Source of the DNA: Paramarasmius palmivorus
Taxonomy: Eukaryota > Basidiomycota > Agaricomycetes > Agaricales > Marasmiaceae
NCBI GenBank assembly: GCA_037176845.1
Contig: JAYKXP010000228.1
Coordinates: 1-55,498, forward strand
Reading direction: 5' to 3'
DNA length: 55,498 bases
Under the pieces are notes generated by a model. It saw only the letters and a list, made by a program, of their open reading frames with translations. It ran no database searches and was not told the DNA's origin. The translations under genes and the position numbers were made by a program. Below are positions 1-9,862 of the stretch, piece by piece (position 1 is the first letter of the stretch; each line of letters starts with the position of its first letter).

Positions 1-172
1 CAAGTGCTTCACTTGATGCTAAAGGCCGTCAACGTTTTGGCTCTTAGAGCATGCTATCGCTACCATTGTGGGTCCTATGACAACTCTTTCAGCTAGGGTG
101 GCAAGGTGAAGCAGCGGTAAGCTACCTCTGTTCTTATTCTGGGTTTATTATTCTGTTTCATTCTTTATCTAG

Positions 173-425
173 GTCTCTTGAGGCATTGTTGGAACATCGT
201 CGAGAGATCATCGCCTCTCACAAGCGGTTAGTCGAAGTCCAAACACTGCCGTGGCTTGCTCTCAAAGAGTCGGACCAACGTCTAGACTGTGACCTGGCTG
301 CTCAGATCCGACGTTGCCTACGCGTGACCCTCGCAATCGCCTTCATCCATATTACTTTCGCAAAGGCTGGACCACGAAGGCTTCTCTACACCGAAGACCA
401 CATCAACTGCCTCATGCTTCACTGA
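173..425 (+). CDS. possible last exon of a plus-strand gene entering from the left edge
   Basis: An open frame follows a good intron 3' end (...TATCTAG at 166-172) and runs to a TGA at 423-425, giving about 84 residues rich in charged and leucine residues. The preceding intron may start near 117 (GTAAGC). If real, the 5' part lies outside the window. A possible poly(A) signal AATAAA sits at 907-912, which would allow further 3' exons around 600-780, where more weak open frames with acceptor-like CAG/TAG sites occur. I do not recognise the protein. The DNA shares the CTAG-rich composition of the neighbouring retroelement, so it may be retroelement-associated rather than a host gene. Confidence 0.25.
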
Positions 426-925
426 GCTTGGCCTCACAGGCCCGCAGTTGTCAACTGTCGCAGATCTAACGAAGTCAAGTATGTTAAGGACCGTCTATGA
501 GGTTCGTCGCTTCATGAATGTCCCAGAGTGTTCTCGCAGTAGAAGTCTCGCTATTTCTTTTAGATATCGTCTGATCATAACTGAATATTCTTTTCTTACA
601 GCCGTCTTCCTCCTATGTCGCTCGAGGACTAAGGCTGGTCGTCCGACGCAGAGTCCGACAGCACACCAGCTGAAGCAACCAACTTCTGCTGCCGGAGCTG
701 GCCAAGGCTTCTACCGTCGACAAGGCTGTAGTATTTATTCTTGTGTTAATTCTTCTCGATGCTAACCCTCGCAAGGCCTGCTGAAGGACGCCGAGGAACG
801 CCAACTAGCTTGCTGGTGGGTTGGTCAACGTCGTCGTGACGTTCTGTAATTTGTATACGTATTCAAATCGCATCGCATTGTATCTAGAGTTCTGAGAAAT
901 GGCACTAATAAAAATATCTCTTGCT

Positions 926-1470
926 TGTACTGTCGTGCCCTAGTGCACAAAAATTTACAAACAAAAGGTCACTTGGACCTAAAATAAAATGTAGTTCTTG
1001 TTTCTGCACTTGTGTGACCCTTGAAAATTATCCTAAGTCCTCACTCGACATCGAGTATTCAGCTAGATCGTGTAAGATAGCCTTTTAGGCAGCATTTTGA
1101 CAATCTAAGTTGCCATCATCAGCGTCTAGCCGAGTGGAACTTAGTAATTCTCATCAAAAATGCGCTACATCGGCCGAAAAATACGCGGATTAAGCGTATC
1201 CCTCCCCCAAACCAAAAACTTTCAACCTCCTGGTTGAACTATCTTGCATGGAGTCCACACGATCGCAAGATCCGACGTTGCCAAGTCACCTAGCCACCAT
1301 ATGGTTGCTTATCCTAGCAAAATCCGGTCTTGTAAATTTTCTTTTGCAATGAGGCACATCTAGCGATATAAAAAGGAGTCCCGAGTCCTCAGGGCAGTTT
1401 TCATCCCTTTTCTTTGGACCTTCATCTCCAAGCTACTCTCTAGCTGCGTTCCTCATCGTCTATATTCGCA
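926..1470 (+). promoter_or_regulatory. intergenic region with promoter of the 1471-2810 gene
   Basis: No gene is seen between 926 and 1470. A TATA box, TATAAAAA, lies at 1367-1374, about 97 nt before the ATG at 1471. It is followed by a pyrimidine-rich leader (CATCCCTTTTCTTT region), typical of fungal core promoters. This supports genuine plus-strand transcription into the downstream multi-exon gene. Confidence 0.5.
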
Positions 1471-2810
1471 ATGGCATCTTCTAAGAAATCCGCTGCTCAA
1501 GCTAGTCCCGCTCCAGGTGCCTGGAAGGATAAAGCTGCTTGGATTCAAGACACTCTTCGTGAGGTCGGCGCTGCTAAGGACGTTGTCAAGAGTCCTAGCA
1601 AGGGTATCCGTGCTGCTGCTGTCAAAGACTTGATGGATCACTTGGTGCGTCCACCACACTCTTTTCGTTCTTCAGCTCGCTGACTAGATCCCAGCGTCGT
1701 CCCCTCAATGTTCATCATGTCGCTCTAGACGACGAAGGATACAAGCTATACGGCCAGGCCCTCGATCTCGTGGAGAAGCTATGCGCCCCAGGCGATCTGA
1801 ACCCTAATGTTCCGCAACTTCTGTCCCTGCGCAACTTTAAACGCACCATGGACGAGCTGAGGGAACCTCCTCCCCCTAAACCATCCAAGGTTCGTGTCTA
1901 GTGACGTCTATTCTTTGTTATATTCTTATGAGTGACCTCTAGGCCAAATCTCGTCGTCCTAAGTCCGCTCCTACTGTTGAAGACAGTGATGACGCCGACG
2001 CTGACGATGAAGTCGTCGAGGTCGTCGACCACGATGTCTCAGTACGTCCCTAGTAAACCATTCTTTGTCTATGATCACTCATGGGTACTCTAGATGAAGG
2101 AACCCCAGGGTCTATCTGCCTCTATTCACGCCAAAGGTGCCAAAAAGGCTCGTCTTTCGCATTCCTTTCAACCAGACTACCCACTGAACCTTCTCCTCAG
2201 ACTAAAACTGCGGAGACTCGCACTCAGACTGTGAGTATCCCTTATCTTGCCAATCCTGGCATTGCTGCCGGCTCTAGAGCGTATCTAAAAGCCATTCATG
2301 TTCTTTCCAAGGCCACTCCCACTGCTAGCAACAGTCGCAAGCGTGCTCGTATCGAGAAGCCAGTGGCTGATATCAGGGAAGAAGACCTAGGTGTGTTCTT
2401 CGTTCATTCTTTGTGTCTAGACTCGCTCTAACAGTTGCCCCTTAGATGATCGTGAACTTCGCCTTCAAGGACACGCACAGGTCAACAAGTACCTGAACAT
2501 CATCCCATTCCTCGACATGTCCACTATGTCTAGAGAGGGTCTGCTGTCTGTTGGAAACTACCTTCGCACTGAGATGGCCACTTTGCAACACACTGTTGCT
2601 TACTATGGTGCTCAGTACAAGCTAGCCGCCACACAGTTCGACGAACTCGAGGCCGAGTGCAACAACCGTCTTCGCAAGCAAGAGAAGGAGGCTGCCGCTG
2701 CTGAAGCTTCGGCTAGTCAGTCTCTCATCGAGCTAGAGGTCGGTGAAGGCCTCCAGGGTATGTCCCTCGACACAGCTGAGACTCCTGCTCCTGAGGAGAC
2801 TGCTGCTTAG
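1471..2810 (+). CDS. multi-exon coiled-coil-like protein of unknown function, convergent with pol
   Basis: The ATG at 1471 opens an in-frame chain of short exons. Exon 1 is 1471-1644, exon 2 1695-1889 and exon 3 1943-2041; exon 4 starts near 2094 and the last exon is about 2445-2810, ending in TAG. Introns are about 50 bp with GT...AG ends, several ending in CTCTAG or TCTAG. The first exon is lysine/alanine-rich, exon 3 is an acidic D/E tract, the middle has a basic SRKRAR-type nuclear-localisation-like stretch, and the C-terminal exon is helical with a glutamate/alanine heptad-like segment. Splicing around 2130-2330 is uncertain. I do not recognise the family. The gene lies tail-to-tail with the retroelement pol (stop at 2924) and has the same CTAG-rich composition, which suggests it travels with that element or a related one. 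Its introns argue against it being part of the retroelement genomic RNA in this orientation. Confidence 0.55.
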
Positions 2811-2923
2811 TCTAGCGTATTCAAAGTTTATTCAGAGTTATTCAAAGTAGTTTTCTTATTTGTCTGTAGAGAAAATGTTCGTCTAGCACTGCCCATGTAG
2901 GCCAAAATATATGCATTCGACGT

Positions 2924-5900
2924 TCATTCCCTCATTTCTGATTCATGCAACTTCCTAGTCGACCTAAGTCTTCGTCCAGAAGGTGATTCCTCTTCTTCTG
3001 AACTTAGTAACTCAGGGACTTCGTCATCCTGCATGTCTTCAAAATTCTCTTTACCTAGACCGCTCGAATCCAAAGTGAAGTCCTTTTCAAAAGCATAGTC
3101 CTCGCCTATTTCATAGTCCACATCGGTCATGTCTTCAGCTAACGCATCTAGCTGTTCTTTGGACATGTCGATCAGATCATGAATATTGCTAGGCAGGTCT
3201 AGCCGTTTGTAACGAGCTACATGTGGTAGTACTCGAAAGGCTCCAACCTTTTCCTTCAAGACTGTACCATCCATTTCTGCTAGAATATAGGAGCCCCCTT
3301 TAGTCCTTCTTACGACTATTAGTGGTCCAGTATATCTAGGGTACATCTTTCGGTCTAGATTGCTTTCTATTGCTGTGTTCCGCACTTGGACTAGCGTCCC
3401 AGGTGCGAAATCATAGTCTTTTATTCTGTGGACAAAGTCCTTCTCAAACTTCTTGAGTGCACGACGTTTATTTTCTGTTATTTTCTCCATCATTTTCTGT
3501 ACATGCACTCTATGCTTTGCTAGAGCTTGCGCTCGATAACCTATCAGTTCTTCCCTAGATAGTACTCTGTCTGGCGTTTTCACCAACCATGTCGATTCTA
3601 CTATGTCTAGCGGTAAGATCGGATCCGCTCCCGTCACTAAAAAGTACGGTGAACATCCTAGACCCTTTCTCGTCGTTACTCTATCCGCCCATAACACAGG
3701 TTTCAAGAAGTAATACCACTTTCGCAGATCATCACTACATGCCTTGGCTAGCGCTTCTCTAATGTCTAGATGGGCGCGTTCTATCTTGCCATTGGCCTTA
3801 GAGTTGTACGGCGAGATCTTAATGCCTCTTATGCCATACTTCCCTTCTAGCCATTTGAGTACTGCCTTCATTTGTGGTGCGTTATCAGTCACCACTTCTT
3901 CAGGACAGCCCCAACGACAGATTATATCGTCAAAGAACCATTCTCCGATCTGTCTAGCCGTTTCAGCTCTAATTGCTCGAGCTTCAGACCAGCTACACAA
4001 AGCACACCTGCCATGGACTACGTTTGTGCAGCCATTGCTAGCCGGCGATACTTTGAAAACATCGACATGTACTTTCTGAAACAACGACGGCGTATAGGTA
4101 ACAGTTGGGGGTATCTGCAATTTGTCTTTACACCTATCTTGACAGATCTGACAGGATTTAACGAACCAATCCACATCAGAGTCTATCTCAGGCCACCAGA
4201 AGCGCTTTTCTATCAAGGCCTTGGTTGCAAACATCCCTTTATGTCCAACACAGTCATGTGAAGCCTGCATCATCCATACACGTCTATCTTTCTCAACTAC
4301 AAGTCTATGCTGACCAGTATCTTCGAAATCTCTTCGGTATAGCCGTCCCTCGTTGTCTAGAAAGAATTTCGCTGCGTGTTTTGCCAGTCTAGCCCGTGAC
4401 CTTTCAGTCAATGAGGCTAGCGACTCTGCACCAGGGTTCGACAACCAAGTTCTGACCAACGGAAGTAGGTCATCTATCTCTCTAGCTTGTGGAGTCCGAT
4501 GCTCTTCGTCATACGGCATTTCCACAGCATCCTCATCTGTCCAATCCTGTGGTACAACTAAAGTTTGTATATATGCACCTACATTGGCTTTTTCAAACTT
4601 AGTATCGGCATTGAACAACACCTCCTCTTCTCTAGCCAATTGCAAGTCTTGTACAAAGTCCTCTGTGGACTCAGCTAGCGACATATAATAGCCTCCACGA
4701 GTGTCTATGTCATGTTTGAAGGATTCAAAGTCCCTAGGGTACTCTGTTTCTCCTTCTCCCATCCTAAAGGTAATAGGTTCACCATCATCCTCTAAGCCAT
4801 AAGACACATCACTGGTATCAGGTCTAGTCGTTGACTCTCCCCCTGGGGGTGGTCTAGATAAACCATCGGGCCCATGCACTAAGCCTTTGATGTGTACCAA
4901 CTCGAAATGGTATTTTCTAATCTCTTCAATCCATCGATTGATAGTAGCATTTGGTCCTGCGCTTGGGTTATCCAACATTCCCTTGATATAGCTAGCGTCT
5001 GTCTCTACAGTGAGATTTCTGCAGCCAATTGTTTGGTACTTGGTAACCATCAAAGCTAGCATAAGACCATATAGTTCTCGCTTTGGCTGGGAAAATCTAG
5101 CTTCTCTTTCGTTAAGCGTGATTGATCCGAACCAATTAAAGTTTTTCTTCTTGGGATCATCTGGATCTCGCTGATACAAGTAAAATCCGACTGCTTGCCA
5201 AGACGTATCTACGGCTAGCGTGATCCCTGACTCATTTTCATAGTCTATAGGCTTTAGAGCAGGAGCATTGCGTATAGCTTCCTTCACTTGCTCAGCTGCC
5301 TTTATTTCTTCAGGGCCCATATTGAACGGAGTCAATATGCTACCCATTTTATTCAAAGGGCGGGTGATTCTAGCATAGTCGCGAATAAACATCCTCATTT
5401 GTCCTGCTGTCCCTAGGAAGGATCTTATATGTTTCTTTTCTGTAAAGTTTTTCGGGTCCCAGGACAAAATGACTTTGGCTAGACGCTCGACTGGCTTCTC
5501 TCCGTGGAAAGAAACTCGATGCCCAACAACATCACCCTCTTCTACGCATACATACGCCTTTGGACCAGAAAAGGTCACTCCAGCATACTTCATACGTTGA
5601 CAGATCCGATTGACATTCTGGAAATGCTCCCACACGAACCGTCGTATCCCTTTATTCTCTGGGATTGTCTCATAGTACAGTGCCTCATCAATCTCATATC
5701 TAGACTTAGGTCCAGCGATTGGAACATCGTCTATATACAGTCTAGTGACATGTGGTATCTCATCTCGCAGAATATAAGTCACGTCGTCGTGAAATATAGG
5801 TACTGAGTTCGTCCATCCCATAGGAAGTTTCACCAGTCTATGCGGTCTGAATGGTGTTTGGAACGTTGTCAAGTCTCTAGACTCTTCGTCTATAAGCCTC

Positions 5901-7407
5901 TCATCGTATCCTACCCAAATATCTAAGAGTCCTAGGCATGATCGTCCTGCAAACGAGCTAGCCACCTCTGCGGTTGCTGGAGGTACTCCAGAATATTGAA
6001 TAGTCACTTTGTTAAGCGGCTCCAAACTGTGCACAAGTCGAAGGCTCTTGCCATCTTTCTTTAATACACAAAACCATTTTGACCGGTATGACGAGCTAGA
6101 CGGCTCATATACACCTGCATCAATCTTTTCTTTGATAATTCGACACACCTCTTGGTATATACCAGGTGGTATGGGTATATTCTTCTCAACCCAAGGTGTA
6201 TGAGGTACTACAGGGAATTTTACTGGAGGAAAGAACTCTCTCTTGAAAGTTCCCCCTTCAGATGCTTCCCAAGCGAAAGCTTTCTCCTGTATTTTCATGA
6301 ACTCATGCAACAACTTGCGTTCCTCAGGCCATAGAAAGTCCCCTGCATGGTTCTTCTCTATTATAGCCTTTCTCTCTTCAGTATAGCGTTCCCCAGGAGT
6401 CCATTCTGATGGAAACTGAGTAGGTAGGGTAGGTAGCTCGGCTAGAGGATCGCCTGTGATATTGCGTTCCACTCTAAACTCTGCTGGTAAAGTCGTCTTT
6501 ACAGGTTTCACCTTGACAGCCACAGGTTTGTACTTATAGACATCTGCGACTTCATTTACCAGGGTCTCCTTGACTGCAGCTGTAGCTAGCTCATGTTGCT
6601 GCGCTAGAGCGTTGCACCTTTCCCTAAACCATTCTACACCGAACTCCTCGATGTCTTTGCGTAGTCTAGATCTAGCAGTCGGCCCATATATCTTCGTCCA
6701 ATAATGAATGTAGCCTGGGTGTAGTTCTTCCATTAAGTGTAACTCCCAGTCTATATCACTATAAGGCTTCAGTTTCTGAGTCCTAGACTTTCGATCTGTG
6801 TCTTCACTTGACATCTCAGACATAAGATCACTGTTTTGACTCTGAATATTGTCTAGCAGCGTCTCAACATACTTTTCCGCGAATGAATCAGGTCCAATCT
6901 GTTTGAACTCATTCATCATTACATACTTAGCATGTACACCATGAACAGGCTTCCAGGCATTTGCAAACTCGTCGTTAGCAATTAATGCCGCTGTTGTTCT
7001 AAATGGCAAATGTTTTTCGTACCACAGAGCTTCGTACACCGGATCTAGAGCTAAGTCCTCTGTTGCCTTTGTGTCTTTAGACTCTGTGTGAGGTTGGCTG
7101 TCATCTAGAGTGGACGTATCCGTACTCAGATCTTGACGCCATAGGCTATACGTCTTTGTATGCCGTTCCTCAGTATTCTTAGGTAGAGCACCATCATTGG
7201 TGTCTGGGCTATTCTGGTTTAATTCTATATTTTCATTTTCTTTATCATTTTCGTACGCTAGCACAAATGCTTCGGCTAGCTCTTCTTTCACAAAGACCCC
7301 ATCATCTGGAAGCTTGTAACCCTCAATGGACAAGTTTCCCTTCTCATCACAAGCAATCTTCAGTGCCACCTCTCCATAGTCTTTGACTATCTCCTCAAGG
7401 GTGTCTG
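2924..7407 (-). CDS. pol: retrotransposon pol: reverse transcriptase, RNase H, integrase
   Basis: This is one uninterrupted frame of nearly 1,500 codons, entered from the protease frame by a likely -1 slip at 7408-7414. RT is recognised by the LPMGW motif and the catalytic box YIDD (LYIDDVPI). RNase H has the D-E-D set in AVDTS, KRELYGL and ETDASY. Integrase shows an HHCC zinc-binding region (H-x4-H then CQICQ) and a DDE core: VDVF, TDNAP and KIERAH. A GPY/F-like module (PRYTGPLIVV) follows, then an acidic tail. All catalytic residues I can check are present, so pol itself looks competent although upstream gag/protease is broken. The N-terminal 250 residues are acidic and unassigned. The pol stop at 2924 lies 114 bp from the end of the convergent plus-strand gene. 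Confidence 0.9.
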
Positions 7408-8805
7408 AAAATTTGCCGACTCTACTTTAGCATGATTGGTCTCGCTAGACGTACTTGCAGCTTGAGCGTTCTGTTCCATCGGCTCTAGCTTGGGTTCCGT
7501 CCTTGTGCGAACCTTCTTGCCACCTCCTCTAGGATAAGTACCTATGGTACACTTCATCCCACTATTTGGACAGGTAATAGTTACTAACTGATCACCATCC
7601 GGAAAGTTCTGTATGGTCGATGATGTTAGGACATCAAATGGACATTCTAGCAGTACTTGAAATGGTGGGTCGTCAACTATATGCACTTGTAAGTACACAG
7701 TAATCTCCCCAAACTCAAAAGGAACATTTCTAGCCAGTCCCTTGGTACGTTTGAGCTGTCCATTCGCACTCTGCATATGCAAAGTGGTACCCAGATCCCA
7801 AGTAAGTCCAACACCAACTGCTACAAGTGTAGACATGACCACTATTTGTGAACCGCAGTCTTTAACATTCTCTATCTCTTCTTTGGAGCCATTTATCCGA
7901 GGATAGATGACTCTAAGACCATCAGAGTTTCGTCCTACAATCAGAATCTTTCTCTTTTCTTCCTAGGACAGATCTTGTTGATACATCTCAACTGGATCCT
8001 TGTGTATGATCGTGCCCTTGGATAAACTTCCCCTTGGTTCATCTAGCACTTCATACACGTCCTCTATAGGCAAATCATCCACATCCACAACATACACATC
8101 TCCAGTCAAAATCTCTTGACTCTCCTCTGGTATAGCTTCACCGCATTCTACAGCTAGCTCCGCTAAATACGCAGAGGCACGTTTCTTTCTGACACCTTGG
8201 TGTCTAAGCTTCCTTAGCAAAATCTTTCTGACTGCCGGCGAGATGCTAGCTACGTCATCTAGACTAATGCTTATAGGGTTCCGGAAGAACTGCTCAGCGA
8301 TATCTTTGTCAGTGCCTTCCAGAGTCATTTTCTTAGGTAGAGGCTGCTTGTCTAGAGTACTGGGCTCCTTCCTAGCAGCTCCTCCCTTGCGTAACAAATC
8401 AGATGTAGACATATCCGCACTGATCTGCCTTGTGGCAGTTATACCACTTTTCTCTAAGACATGATTCTGAGGTATAGGTGGTCTAGCCACTGATTGAACC
8501 TTGTCAAAGGGTCTACTTGTCACTACTTTAGAGAGATCAGGTCCTGATTCGTCATCACCTGAATCTAACTCCTCAATAGTAACTGTAGGTTTTCGACTTA
8601 AACTGTCCAGCAGTCTAGCCAATGATTCTTTATATTTATTCTTTTCTAAAGAGGACAGAGAGGGTATATGCACTTCCATTCGTTGTGACGATGGTCCAGG
8701 CTTTGGTCTAGTTGGCTCCGTTTCGTTTAGGAGTTCCTCAAGGTCTGGCAGGGGTATAGAAGCCTTCTTTGCTTTTCCACCAGTACCTATCCTTGGAATG
8801 ACTAG
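7387..8805 (-). pseudogene. retrotransposon linker/protease frame (retropepsin-like), one in-frame stop
   Basis: This middle frame starts where the A_AAA_AAC slip at 8805-8811 would deliver ribosomes and ends with TAG at 7387-7389. Its first half (8805-7966) is a low-complexity acidic/serine-rich linker. A single TAG at 7963-7965 interrupts it, in the codon context TCC TAG GAA, where a C-to-T change from CAG would explain the stop. The second half carries a retropepsin-like signature. DCGSQ near 7850 fits the catalytic D-S/T/C-G position, and hydrophobic beta-rich sequence follows to a GGGKK basic tail. Upstream it joins gag and downstream pol, both by -1 shifts. With the stop present this copy should not make protease except by readthrough. 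Confidence 0.65.
7408..7414 (-). promoter_or_regulatory. predicted -1 ribosomal frameshift site A_AAT_TTT between protease and pol
   Basis: The protease frame reads GCA AAT TTT CAG, so A AAT TTT is in zero-frame X_XXY_YYZ register. A -1 slip continues as TCA GAC ACC..., which is the pol frame. The zero-frame stop follows at 7387-7389, only 18 nt downstream. Register and frame both fit; A AAT TTT is expected to be weaker than A AAA AAC. Confidence 0.6.
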
Positions 8806-8811
8806 TTTTTT
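8802..8811 (-). promoter_or_regulatory. predicted -1 ribosomal frameshift site A_AAA_AAC with adjacent UAG
   Basis: On the minus strand the gag frame reads TCA AAA AAC TAG, so the heptamer A AAA AAC sits in the X_XXY_YYZ register (plus coordinates 8805-8811) with the stop at 8802-8804. Slipping back one base gives CTA GTC ATT..., the exact frame that stays open into the protease region. A AAA AAC is a well-established efficient -1 heptamer in retroviruses. I could not establish a downstream pseudoknot by eye. Confidence 0.7.
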
Positions 8812-9862
8812 GAACCTAAGGATGCAGCTTGACGCGTAGATCGTCTAGCCTTCTCCTCAGCTATCAAAGCCCATGCTTGTGCTATTTTTACAGCTCTATC
8901 ATCTTCTTCCTCCTCAGAGTCGATCACTAGATCTTCAAACTCTTGAGTTGGGACTTCGTCTATATTGAAGAGATAACTGTCTGGATGGTATCCTTCCTAT
9001 CCAGGCCACTTTCTGCGAACAGCTATTTCCTCAATGATTTCTTTTCAAGATCGAGTGTCTCTAGGTGCAAGAGAAGGTAGTCTAGATCCGTCGTACATCA
9101 CTAGATGTCCTCCTTCAGGACCTTCCTTTAGCCACTTCAATTCTCTAAATTTCGCTTGGGCAGGACAGTCATTAATAAAATGATCTGGCTTCTTGCACAT
9201 AAAGCACTCTCTACGTAGCGGTTGGCCAACCATTGCTGTCCCTGTCTTGCTAGCCATGCCCATAGTTGAGCTAGAGGGAGTTAGAGGTCTTGCCTGAGAA
9301 TAGGTTGGCGCACAAGCGGTCGCTAGTTGATTCCCAGCTGTGACTAAGTTCCATAAAGCCTTGTGCTCTATGTCAACTCGCTCTTGACGCTTTATAGACT
9401 CTTGGACAGCATTGCTTAATGTCCTAGTCATCTCCTTAATCTCTGCAATGTCGACAGAGTGTTTATCTACTGAAGATGAAATCTTCAGGCCCCACTCGTC
9501 ATCTCTAGGCTCTGTCTTAATGGATTCTCTCTTTAGAATTGCAGGTGCAGGAGTCAGTGCATGTCGGCCATAGTCTTCGTCGACTTCTTCAGCCTTCACA
9601 TCATTAAAGCTAACTCTAGGAAGCTGTCCATAGAGTGCACCAACCTTAGAGGTACAGATCGATATCGCAGTTTGCATAACCTCGTCTAGAGTATACGGGT
9701 CATCAATCTGTCAGCTATCTTCCTGGTTCGCCTCATATTTATCTCCTCGCTTACATTCTAGACGGTCCATGATTCACTCATGGAATCTAGCATCAAAGGT
9801 GCTCAAGAACTTTAGTACTAGCGTGATATTAGAGAGCAAGGCAGGTTCCTTTCTTAGCTTCT
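8802..9862 (-). pseudogene. gag: retrotransposon gag, 5'-truncated, with nonsense mutations
   Basis: The frame includes a CCHC zinc knuckle (C-x2-C-x4-H-x4-C, core CFMCKKPDHFINDC, roughly 9167-9208), which marks the nucleocapsid. The sequence before it is the C-terminal part of a capsid-like region. Open translation runs from 9677 to a TGA at 9045. The same frame continues through a TAG at 8997-8999 into clearly coding sequence that ends at a TAG at 8802-8804, directly after a slippery heptamer. Two more TGA codons interrupt it near 9730-9780. The N-terminal gag and start codon are missing because the segment begins at the junction with gene A at about 9862. This is a dead gag whose downstream coding potential is still legible. 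Confidence 0.7.

Larger units (their letters stand above)
2924..9862 (-). mobile_element. Ty3/Gypsy-type LTR retrotransposon body, 5'-truncated, no LTRs recognised
   Basis: Read on the minus strand, the order is gag with a CCHC zinc knuckle, protease, reverse transcriptase, RNase H, integrase, which is the Ty3/Gypsy (Metaviridae) order. The segment starts abruptly at about 9862, inside the coding sequence of gene copy A, with gag already under way. I find no TG...CA LTR end, primer-binding site or terminal repeat there, nor a matching LTR downstream of pol. The 5' LTR and gag N-terminus are therefore lost, by deletion or recombination rather than clean insertion. No chromodomain is visible. 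CTAG tetranucleotides are roughly four times more frequent than chance across the whole body. Confidence 0.85.

Noticed and set aside
448..765. 105-codon plus-strand frame as an independent gene
   Set aside because: It has no ATG at its start and contains several acceptor-like CAG/TAG sites; at most it overlaps exons of the partial gene at the left edge.
2811..2923. 3' LTR or polypurine tract directly after pol
   Set aside because: Only 113 bp separate pol from the convergent gene and no TG...CA-bounded repeat with a partner elsewhere in the window was found.
2924..3100. Chromodomain at the pol C-terminus
   Set aside because: The C-terminal tail is acidic low-complexity after a GPY/F-like module; no chromodomain aromatic cage pattern is visible.
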